Shown: piece after piece, positions 1 through 5,877 of the stretch | How the letters are laid out: the number at the start of each line of letters is the position of its first letter | Numbering within the stretch: position 1 is the stretch's first letter | NCBI GenBank assembly: GCA_030152105.1 | Contig: JASLIH010000093.1 | Location: forward strand, 1 to 15,243 | Direction: 5' to 3' | DNA: 15,243 nt | From: Actinomycetes bacterium | GTDB taxonomy: Bacteria; Actinomycetota; CALGFH01 | Position numbers and translations under genes: made by a program | Notes under the pieces: generated by a model | Database searches by the model: none | What the model was told of the DNA's origin: nothing | The model's input: the letters and a program-made list of their open reading frames with translations, nothing else

Positions 1-1329
1 CGCGTGGCCGCCGAGCGCCTGCACCCAGGCTCCCAGCATGGCCACCGCCGGGTACCGCTGGATCAGCCCGCGGTCGTCGAACCAGTCGAACCAGCGTTGC
101 ACGGTGGCCAGCCGGCCGCTGCGGTAGACGCCGATGGCCGCCTGCTCCACGCCCCGGGCGACCTGGTCGGCATCGCCGGCGTCCATGGCGTAGCCGATCG
201 CGGCCTCGGGCAGACCGTGCCGCTCGCACCATCGGGCCGCCCGGAGGGTGAGCTCGCGGACCAGCTCGGGCTCGTCGCGCTCCAGCCGCTCACGCAGCAG
301 CTCCCGGAACAGCTGATGGTAGCGATGCCAGGTCCGCTGGCGGTCCAGGGGGACGACCAGCAGGTTTGACCGCTCCAGGGACGCAAGCACGGCCGCCGAG
401 CCGGTGGTCCCCAGCACCGCGTCGCATAGCGGGCCCGAGAGGCGGTCCAGCACCGACGTCCGTGTGAGAAACCGGACATCGGCCGGCGACAGGTGCGACA
501 GCAGCGCCGACTGCAGGTAGTCGACCAGGAACCGGTCCCGCCCGCTGAGCCCGGCCACGCTCGCGGTCTGCTGGGTCTTGAGCGACAGGCCGGCCAGGTA
601 GAGGGCCACCGGCCAGCCCTCAGTCCGCCGGGTGAGCTCGGCCACCTCGGAGTCGGGCAGCTCGACCCTGGCCGCTCGGAGCAGCCGGCCGGCCTCCTGG
701 GGGCTCATCGCGAGATCGCCGGGGCCGAGCTCGGTCAGCCGGCCCTCGGCCCGCCAGCGCACGATCGGCAACGGCGGTTCACCCTGGCTGGTCACCGCCA
801 GCTGCGATCCTTGTGGCAGATGGTCGACCAGCACCGCCACCGCATCCAGACCCTCCTGGTCATGGAGCAGATGCACGTCGTCCAGGACCAGCACAACCGG
901 GAGCGCCTTGCTGGAGAGGGCGGCCCCGAGCAGCGGAAGGACCATCCGGCCGATCGAGGCGCCCCGGGATGCCAGGGTGCCAAGCACCGCGGGGTCGATC
1001 GGCTCCGCCCGGTCCAGCCCAACCGCGATGTAGGTCAGCAGGACCGCGGGGTCGTTGTCGTGCCCGTCGATCGACAGCCACACGAACGGCCGCGGGTCTC
1101 GTTTGGCCCACTCGGCGGCAAGGACGGTCTTGCCGTACCCGGCGGGAGCGCAGATGGCCACCACCGGCGTGGCCGCCGAGGCCTCCAACCTGTCCAGGAG
1201 GCCGCTCCGGGGCACGATGCCGGGCCGCCCCAGGGCCGGAGCCAGCTTCGACTCCAGGACCGGGAACGGCGGTCCGGCCGGAATGGGCCTCCATGGCTTG
1301 ATCGGGACGATCGGGTGGCTGCGCATCAT
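1..1329 (-). CDS. LAL-family (MalT-like) LuxR regulator, N-terminal part, truncated by window edge
   Basis: This reading frame is open from an ATG at 1329 down to base 1, giving 443 residues with the C-terminus outside the window. A Walker A loop, APAGYGKT, lies at residues 61-68, and a Walker B stretch, VVLVLDDVH, at about 145-153. They are followed by winged-helix and helical-repeat-like sequence ending in the ARWCERHG...A..YAMDAGD style seen in MalT/LAL proteins. Such proteins are large cytoplasmic ATP-dependent activators with a C-terminal LuxR helix-turn-helix; that domain should lie beyond the edge and is not seen. Two tandem ATGs (1329 and 1326) begin the gene, and the Shine-Dalgarno is weak (GGGGA). 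A perfect 8-bp-arm dyad lies 64 bases upstream. The family is clear; the inducer and targets are unknown. Confidence 0.88.
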   Translation of the reverse strand, partial: MMRSHPIVPIKPWRPIPAGPPFPVLESKLAPALGRPGIVPRSGLLDRLEASAATPVVAICAPAGYGKTVLAAEWAKRDPRPFVWLSIDGHDNDPAVLLTYIAVGLDRAEPIDPAVLGTLASRGASIGRMVLPLLGAALSSKALPVVLVLDDVHLLHDQEGLDAVAVLVDHLPQGSQLAVTSQGEPPLPIVRWRAEGRLTELGPGDLAMSPQEAGRLLRAARVELPDSEVAELTRRTEGWPVALYLAGLSLKTQQTASVAGLSGRDRFLVDYLQSALLSHLSPADVRFLTRTSVLDRLSGPLCDAVLGTTGSAAVLASLERSNLLVVPLDRQRTWHRYHQLFRELLRERLERDEPELVRELTLRAARWCERHGLPEAAIGYAMDAGDADQVARGVEQAAIGVYRSGRLATVQRWFDWFDDRGLIQRYPAVAMLGAWVQALGGHA

Positions 1330-1392
1330 GTCTATCCCCGCAGAGAGCTACCGGCAGGCGGAAACGATGGTACGAACGGGCCGACCAGCAAT

Positions 1393-1413
1393 CATCACCC
1401 ACACAGGGTGATG
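1393..1413. promoter_or_regulatory. Perfect dyad, candidate operator upstream of the LAL regulator
   Basis: CATCACCC at 1393-1400 and GGGTGATG at 1406-1413 are exact inverted copies separated by five bases (ACACA). The site is 64 bp upstream of the LAL regulator start. The same core, TCACCC-N5-GGGTGA, recurs at 4178-4194 upstream of the SMP-30-like gene. The symmetry and repetition are seen directly. A role as a binding site for a dimeric regulator is inferred; the GntR fusion or the LAL protein is the nearest candidate. Confidence 0.55.
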
Positions 1414-1467
1414 TTTGGCGGCGCTCCCCCGTCGGGCGTTGTCCTTTTGCCAGATCGTCGCCACCTG

Positions 1468-1489
1468 TTCACGACCGCTTCACGACCGC
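1468..1489. repeat. Tandem 11-bp duplication
   Basis: TTCACGACCGC occurs twice back to back, at 1468-1478 and 1479-1489. On the minus strand it includes the stop codon of the glycosidase-like remnant and then repeats it. It looks like a small slippage duplication in non-coding or decaying sequence. Confidence 0.6.
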
Positions 1490-1638
1490 GTCTCCGGGGC
1501 CGCCAGGTCCGCGGCGCCGAGAGCGAGGGCGGCGAGGACCGCACTCGGCCAGGCGAACCAGTGGCGGGCCAGCCAGGTGCCGGTGTCCGAGTCGTAGGTC
1601 TCGGGAAGCAGACCGTCGGGCTGGAAGGGAAGGCCGGG
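1480..1638 (-). pseudogene. C-terminal remnant of a glycosidase, GH125-like
   Basis: Directly after the stop of the GntR/solute-binding gene, another minus-strand frame reads about 50 residues that look like a real protein end: DGLLPETYDSDTG, then ARHWFAWPSAVLAALAL, then a stop at 1480-1482. The GLLxExxDxxxG...RxWFAWxxxxxxxL pattern resembles the C-terminus of GH125 alpha-mannosidases, and less closely other (alpha/alpha)6 glycosidases. Nothing in this frame further upstream encodes the rest of an enzyme; that space is taken by the intact upstream gene. I read it as a deletion remnant of a glycosidase gene that once followed the regulator. The family name rests on memory of motifs and is uncertain; a chance reading frame cannot be excluded. 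Confidence 0.45.
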
Positions 1639-1639
1639 A

Positions 1640-3079
1640 TCAGGCGCCTCGGAGCGGCAGTCCGGTGACGGCACCAATGAGCTCGGCGGCGCGGACGGTC
1701 GCGGCAGGCGGCTCCAGCCGCCCCGTCAGCACCGCCTCCAGCATGGCCTGCAGCTGTACCGACAGGCGCGCATAGGCCGGGGTGGCAGGCCGTACGGCCG
1801 AATGCTGCAGGAGCTCCGCGGTGGAGGCCAGTAACGCCGAGTCGCCCGCGACCTGGGCGACGGCGGAGCGCCTCGGTGGGATCTGGCCGGTGGCTCGGGA
1901 CATGCGGGCGAGGGCGTCGGCCGAGGTCACGGCCTCCAGGAGCCGCATCGCCAGCTTCGGGTGGGTGGCCTGACGGAAGATGCCGTACACCATGCCGCCG
2001 GCCAGGGTTGCCGGCGCGCCCCGGGGTCCGCCAGGGATCGGGGCGAACCCGAAGTGGTCCCACAGCTCGGACAGCAGCAGGCCGGCCGCCTTGGCGAGGC
2101 GGGGACCTTCGTAGCTGCCGCCGAAGCAGATGGCCGCCGAGCCCTGGGCGAGCAGCCGGATGGGACGGTCCCACTCGAAGGCCACCACCTCGACCGGCAC
2201 CACCCCGTCCACGACCAGCTCTCGCAGGAGCTGGAGGGCTTCGATCGTGGCCGGGCCGTCCAGGACGACCATGTCGTCCTCGAGCACGGCCGCCCGGTTG
2301 GACGCCAGCAGCGCCAGCAGGATGTAGGTGGTGGCCTCCCCCGCCTTCGAGCCACCGGGCAGCACCACCGGGTGGCTGTCCCGCCCGCCGGCCCTGGCCA
2401 GGGCGCGGCCGGCGGCCCGCAGCTCGTCCCAGGTCGCCGGCGGGTCGAGCCCGAGCGCCTCCAGCGCGGCCCGCCGGTACCACAGGCCGGCGACGTCGGC
2501 CTCCGCGTGGACAGCGTAGGTGCGCCCCTGGGTGCGGCCGGTGAGCATCAGCGGCGTCAGGAAGTCATGCTCGTACTCCCCGGTGACCCAAGCCTCGTCC
2601 AGCTCCTCCAGCGGCGCCAGGAACCCGGCGGCGGTGAACTCTGGCACCCAGACCGAGTCGAGGACGGCCAGGTCAGGACCGAGGCCCTCGGCGACCGCGT
2701 GCGTCAGCGCCTGGTGGAGCTCATGCAGCTCCACTGTGGCCACGCTGAACCTCGTGTCGGCCGGCGCGGCCCGCCGGATCAGCCCTTCCCAGGGCCCCTC
2801 CGGGAGGATCACCCGAAGCTCCGGACCGCCCCGGTTCCTCTGAACCCAGTGCGGGTTCACGAACGTGCCCCGCCGGCGGTGGCGGATGACCACACCCTCG
2901 GCGGCCAGCTCCGACAGCGCCCTGGTCACCGGCGTCCGGCTGATCTCGTGCTGTTCGCACAACTGATGCTCGGTGGGGAGACGGCCATCCAGCCCGTAGC
3001 GGCCTTCCAGGATCTCCTCGAGCAGCAGCGTCTTGAGCTGGAAGTAGACCGGTATGGGCAGCTTCGGATCGATGGCCAT
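1640..3079 (-). CDS. GntR-type DNA-binding domain fused to an ABC-type family 1 solute-binding domain
   Basis: The 479-residue protein starts at ATG 3079 behind a G-rich ribosome site. Residues 1-76 are a typical GntR winged helix: PVYFQLKTLL, then RLPTEHQLCEQHEISRTPVTRALSEL, then the wing GVVIRHRRRGTFV. From about residue 88 to the end it reads like an extracellular sugar-binding protein of family 1, with the hinge motif WYRRAALEALGLDPPATWDEL, FGFAPIPGGPRG and a late Q-I-P-P-R-R-S. There is no signal peptide or lipobox, so the binding domain should act in the cytoplasm as the effector sensor, in place of the usual UTRA, FCD or LacI-type domain. It lies 57 bases downstream of the SMP-30-like gene on the same strand. 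A carbohydrate-responsive repressor role is inferred; the ligand is unknown. Confidence 0.87.
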   Translation of the reverse strand: MAIDPKLPIPVYFQLKTLLLEEILEGRYGLDGRLPTEHQLCEQHEISRTPVTRALSELAAEGVVIRHRRRGTFVNPHWVQRNRGGPELRVILPEGPWEGLIRRAAPADTRFSVATVELHELHQALTHAVAEGLGPDLAVLDSVWVPEFTAAGFLAPLEELDEAWVTGEYEHDFLTPLMLTGRTQGRTYAVHAEADVAGLWYRRAALEALGLDPPATWDELRAAGRALARAGGRDSHPVVLPGGSKAGEATTYILLALLASNRAAVLEDDMVVLDGPATIEALQLLRELVVDGVVPVEVVAFEWDRPIRLLAQGSAAICFGGSYEGPRLAKAAGLLLSELWDHFGFAPIPGGPRGAPATLAGGMVYGIFRQATHPKLAMRLLEAVTSADALARMSRATGQIPPRRSAVAQVAGDSALLASTAELLQHSAVRPATPAYARLSVQLQAMLEAVLTGRLEPPAATVRAAELIGAVTGLPLRGA

Positions 3080-3136
3080 GGCAGACCCCCGCCAAGACTG
3101 TATCGCTTGGGATGGGTCGGGGGACGCGTGTCGCTT

Positions 3137-4072
3137 CTACTCCATCCCGACCGCGATGGTCCGTCCACGGTAGGGGGCGCAGGGCGCCCCCCGGACCCCG
3201 AGACCCTCGATCCGGAACACGCGCCCGGCGTGTGGCTGCCGGGACAACGCCTCATCGTCCAGCCCCTGGCGGGCGGTGGTGACGAACAAGGTCGACCGGT
3301 CGGGGCCGCCGAACACGCACGAGGTGGGTCGATCGACCGGGAGTGGCACCACGGTCAGCAGCGTGCCGTCGGGTCGGTAGCGACGGACGGCGCCGCCGCC
3401 CCACAACGCGACCCAGATCCCGCCGTCCTCGTCGACGGTCAGGCCGTCCGGTGCCACCCCGGGCTCCTGGATGGCCACGATCGTGCGGCGCCGGCTGATG
3501 TCCCCGCTGCTGGCGTCGAAGTCGAAGGCATCGACCCGGCTGGTCCCGCTGTCGGCCAGGAACATGGTGGCGCCGTCGGGGCTCCAGCCGATGCCGTTGG
3601 AGATGGTCAGGCCGCTCAGCACGGTGGTGCAGCTGCCGTCCAGTTCCAGGCGGTAGAGCGTGCCCGCACCAGGCGACTCGTCATAGGCCATCGTTCCGGC
3701 CCAGAAGCGACCTTGCGCGTCGCAGGCCCCGTCGTTCATCCGCACATCGCTGCGCCCCGCTGCCGGCTGTGCCAGCTCGTGGACCGCTCCGGCATCGTCG
3801 ACATACAGAAAGCCCGTGCCCGCGGCCAGCACGTAGCCGCCGCCCGCGGCTGGCGCGACCGCCCCCACATGCCGGTCCAGGGTGATGGTGTCCACCGACT
3901 CCAACGAGCCGTCGGGGCCGGGCCGGCCCCGGTGCAGGGTGCGGCCGAGGATGTCGACCCACAGCAGCTCGCCGCGTTCGGCGTGCCATCGCGGCCCCTC
4001 GCTCAGCACTCCCGCGATGGCCGACCACGGGACCGGGACCGAACTGCTCTCCGAAGCTCCCGCGCCGGTCAT
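3137..4072 (-). CDS. SMP-30/gluconolactonase/LRE family protein
   Basis: This is a 311-residue six-bladed beta-propeller hydrolase, typically a metal-dependent sugar lactonase. The expected metal ligands are visible: Glu25 in SEGPRW, Asn113 in RMNDG, Asn159 in ISNGIGWSPDG and Asp209 in APDGLTVD. Blade repeats such as GGIWVALWGGGAVRRYRPDG are also present. I chose ATG 4072 because the conserved fold begins about 20 residues later and a further in-frame ATG at 4150 adds only low-complexity arginine-rich sequence. The start overlaps the stop of a short upstream frame as ATGA. There is no signal peptide, so it should be cytoplasmic. It is followed by the GntR/solute-binding regulator, and a cluster of GGGTGA half-sites lies upstream. 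Substrate is unknown; a sugar lactone is likely. Confidence 0.88.
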   Translation of the reverse strand: MTGAGASESSSVPVPWSAIAGVLSEGPRWHAERGELLWVDILGRTLHRGRPGPDGSLESVDTITLDRHVGAVAPAAGGGYVLAAGTGFLYVDDAGAVHELAQPAAGRSDVRMNDGACDAQGRFWAGTMAYDESPGAGTLYRLELDGSCTTVLSGLTISNGIGWSPDGATMFLADSGTSRVDAFDFDASSGDISRRRTIVAIQEPGVAPDGLTVDEDGGIWVALWGGGAVRRYRPDGTLLTVVPLPVDRPTSCVFGGPDRSTLFVTTARQGLDDEALSRQPHAGRVFRIEGLGVRGAPCAPYRGRTIAVGME

Positions 4073-4140
4073 GGCTGCTCGAACTCCATGACGAGGGGCT
4101 CGTGGCCGAGCATCAGCGTGTCGAGTACGAGAACCTTCAT
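4069..4140 (-). CDS. Possible 23-residue leader peptide coupled to the SMP-30-like gene
   Basis: A short frame begins at ATG 4140 after AAGGTG and ends with a TGA that overlaps the ATG of the SMP-30-like gene (ATGA, 4069-4072). The peptide reads MKVLVLDTLMLGHEPLVMEF and ends EQP. The arrangement fits translational coupling, and the start codon is close to the operator cluster. It has no recognised homologue, and the frame extends upstream to 4251 without a better start. It could equally be the untranslated leader of the lactonase gene. Confidence 0.25.
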   Translation of the reverse strand: MKVLVLDTLMLGHEPLVMEFEQP

Positions 4141-4175
4141 CACCTTGCAACTGTGCGCCGTCAGCTCCACACCAG

Positions 4176-4230
4176 CATCACCCCAAACGGGTGAACTCAC
4201 CGGTCCGCCGGAAACCGAGGACCGGGTGAG
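4176..4230. promoter_or_regulatory. Operator-like cluster of GGGTGA half-sites upstream of the SMP-30-like gene
   Basis: TCACCC (4178-4183) and GGGTGA (4189-4194) form a dyad with a five-base spacer, matching the site at 1393-1413. It overlaps a second near-palindrome, GGTGAACTCACC (4190-4201). A larger inverted pair, CTCACCGGTCC (4196-4206) and GGACCGGGTGAG (4219-4230), follows with one bulged base. A further half-site, TCACCC, lies at 4252-4257. The repeats are seen; regulator binding is inferred. Confidence 0.5.
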
Positions 4231-4261
4231 ATGCCGCGTCGGGGAGAGCAATCACCCTGTC

Positions 4262-4559
4262 CGGTTCCGTGACCACTCACTGTCTGGTGCGGCCAAGACG
4301 CTGTGGGTGCTGTTCCTGGTGTTCCTGCCCTTCCTGGCCGCGTTCGTCTACCTCATCGCTCGAGGGAAGGGCATGACCGAGCGGTCCGCGGCCCAGCAGC
4401 GGCGGGCCCAGGAGCAGTTCGCGGGCTACGTTCAGAGCGTCGCAGGCAACGGCGCCGCGGCGCCCACCGAGCAGATCGCCCCGGGCCAGGGAGCTGCTGG
4501 ACGCTGGCACGATCGACCAGGCCGAGCTCGACCGCCTGAAGGCCAAAGCCCTCGCCTGA
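4262..4559 (+). pseudogene. Truncated and frameshifted SHOCT-type (PLDc_N-like) membrane protein
   Basis: The plus strand reads FRDHSLSGAAKTLWVLFLVF, then a membrane helix ending YLIARGKGMTERSAAQQRRA, then the linker AQEQFAGYVQSVAG and AAPTEQIA. This is the middle of a common actinobacterial small membrane protein with a C-terminal SHOCT domain. The normal N-terminal membrane helix before FRDH is absent in all three frames upstream, and no ATG or GTG sits next to the conserved part; the nearest in-frame GTG is at 4226. The expected C-terminus, RARELLDAGTIDQAELDRLK then AKALA-stop at 4557-4559, is present but shifted by one base. Removing one C from the CCCC run at 4479-4482 restores it. A 5' truncation plus a frameshift argues for a true pseudogene rather than a single sequencing error. 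Confidence 0.75.
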
Positions 4560-4571
4560 GCGTCCCTGAGG

Positions 4572-5210
4572 TCATCTGGGGGCGTAGTCGCCCAGGCCGT
4601 GGTCCAGCAGCGCGAAGGCGGCCTCGGCGTATCGCTGGACGTCGGCGGCCAGGCCGGTCGGGGTCGGGTCGGCCAGGACCCGCCGGCGGGTGTAGGCGAC
4701 CAGGGCCCGCTGGACCCCGAGCAGGGCGTTGGCGGCCACCTGGGGGTGGGGGTCGTGGGGTTGGGCGTTGGTCTCGGCGGCCAGCAGGGCGGCCAGAGCG
4801 TCGGCGGTGGCGGCGAGGGTGTGGTGTTCGTGGGCCTGGAGGGTGGGGCTGGCGGCGATCACCCGGTTCAGGGTCCGCAGGCGTTCCAGGGCCTGGGCGT
4901 CGCCGGCGTCGGCCTGGGCGAGCAGGCCTCCGGCGGCGAGCAGGAAGCGGCGGAAGGCGGCCAGCACCGGCTCGCCGGCCGGGCGGGTGGCGACGGCTTC
5001 CAGGAGGCGGGCTTCGAAGGTTTCCAGGGAGGAGAAGAAGAGGGCCTCTTTGGTGGGGAAGTAGTTGAACACGGTCGCCACCGCGACCTCGGCCTCCCGG
5101 GCGATGTGGGCGACGGTGACCTGGTCGAAGCCGTGGTCGGCGAACAGTCGCCAGGCGACCTGGGCGATGTGCTGGCGGGTCTGGGTCTTCTTACGTTCGC
5201 GGAGTCCCAT
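4572..5210 (-). CDS. TetR/AcrR family transcriptional regulator
   Basis: This is a 212-residue repressor-type protein. The N-terminal helix-turn-helix is clear: RERKKTQTRQHIAQVAWRLF at about 4-23, then VTVAHIAREAEVAVATVFNY and FPTKEALFF (residues 31-59). The C-terminal ligand-binding half is alanine- and leucine-rich helical sequence, as usual for the family. I chose ATG 5210, where family similarity begins; a longer in-frame start at 5285 would run through the intergenic promoter. No good Shine-Dalgarno precedes 5210, and TATGGT lies 8 bases upstream, so a leaderless transcript is possible. It is divergent from the DUF1772 gene, a common pairing in which the regulator represses its neighbour. 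The effector is unknown. Confidence 0.9.
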   Translation of the reverse strand: MGLRERKKTQTRQHIAQVAWRLFADHGFDQVTVAHIAREAEVAVATVFNYFPTKEALFFSSLETFEARLLEAVATRPAGEPVLAAFRRFLLAAGGLLAQADAGDAQALERLRTLNRVIAASPTLQAHEHHTLAATADALAALLAAETNAQPHDPHPQVAANALLGVQRALVAYTRRRVLADPTPTGLAADVQRYAEAAFALLDHGLGDYAPR

Positions 5211-5221
5211 GGTGGGGCACC

Positions 5222-5248
5222 ATAGCACGAATCGTGGATGTGCTCTAT
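5222..5248. promoter_or_regulatory. Candidate TetR operator in the divergent promoter
   Basis: CACGA-A-TCGTG at 5226-5236 is a perfect 11-bp palindrome between the TetR and DUF1772 starts. It is nested in a looser pair, ATAGCAC (5222-5228) and GTGCTCTAT (5240-5248). Position and symmetry fit a TetR-family autoregulatory site; binding is inferred. Confidence 0.45.
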
Positions 5249-5295
5249 CTTTGTAGTGAATATAAGAACCAGAGCAAGGAGACAAGGAGCGAGCC

Positions 5296-5832
5296 GTGAA
5301 GATCCGAGTCGCTGCTCAAGCCACCACCATCGTCCTGTTCGCGTTGGTGATGGGCGTGTTCTGGGGCACCTGGTTCTCGCTCAGCCGCACCATGGACCAG
5401 CTGTCGCCCGAGACCTTCCTCGCCGTCGGTCACGAGATGATCCAGAACCTGGGCGTGCCCATGGCCGTCCTGCTGCCCCTGGCCCTGCTGAGCGCCCTGG
5501 TCACCCTGGTCCTGCTGTGGCCGGACCGGACCGCGGCGTTCTGGTGGCTGGCCGCCGGGTTCGTGCTCATGCTCGCGGCGCTGGTCATCACCCTGGCCGT
5601 CGAGGTCCCGATCGACAACCAGATCGAGACCTGGACGGCGGCGACCCTGCCCGGCGACTGGCGCTCGATCCAGTCGCGCTGGGAGCTGTGGCACACCGTC
5701 CGCACCTTCGCCTCCATCGCCGCCGTGGTCGCGGCCACCATCAGCGCCGTCGTCGCGCCGCGGCCGAGCCGGCAGCCGACCACCCAGTTGGTCCCGCCCG
5801 GCCGAGCGGTCGCCGGCGACCGCTCGGCCTGA
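5296..5832 (+). CDS. DUF1772 family (anthrone oxygenase-like) membrane protein
   Basis: The 178-residue protein starts at GTG 5296, six bases after a strong AAGGAG (5284-5289). Four membrane helices can be placed at about residues 10-29, 53-74, 82-103 and 135-154. The family signature lies between helices 3 and 4: VPIDNQIETW, then DWRSIQSRWELWHTVRT. DUF1772 proteins are small membrane proteins; a few fungal relatives are called anthrone oxygenases, but most bacterial members have no established activity. The divergent TetR gene and the palindrome between them suggest it is the main target of that regulator. The C-terminal 25 residues are a disordered proline- and arginine-containing tail. It converges with the GH15 gene. 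Confidence 0.85.
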   Translation: MKIRVAAQATTIVLFALVMGVFWGTWFSLSRTMDQLSPETFLAVGHEMIQNLGVPMAVLLPLALLSALVTLVLLWPDRTAAFWWLAAGFVLMLAALVITLAVEVPIDNQIETWTAATLPGDWRSIQSRWELWHTVRTFASIAAVVAATISAVVAPRPSRQPTTQLVPPGRAVAGDRSA

Positions 5833-5848
5833 CAGGAGGCGGACGTCA

Positions 5849-5863
5849 TCGCCGTGTTGGCGA
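5849..5863. terminator. Weak stem-loop between convergent genes
   Basis: TCGCC (5849-5853) and GGCGA (5859-5863) can pair around a five-base loop in the 45-base gap between the convergent DUF1772 and GH15 genes. There is no T-run, so termination is only a possibility. Confidence 0.2.
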
Positions 5864-5877
5864 CCCAATCGGTCGAC

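Noticed and set aside
493..1668. A plus-strand open frame of 391 codons
   Set aside because: It is antisense to the LAL regulator, whose Walker A/B motifs are clear; the composition is typical of high-GC shadow frames.
1395..2483. A minus-strand open frame of 362 codons across the end of the GntR fusion
   Set aside because: It is in another frame of a gene with clear domain content and has Gly/Arg/Pro-rich shadow composition.
4858..4880. TCACCC followed by GGGTCC inside the TetR gene
   Set aside because: The spacer is six rather than five bases, the second half-site is imperfect, and it lies in coding sequence.
1961..5068. A plus-strand open frame of 1035 codons
   Set aside because: It runs antisense through the GntR fusion, SMP-30-like and TetR genes, has low-complexity G/R/P/Q composition and no domain pattern except the short SHOCT-like part, which is listed separately as a pseudogene.
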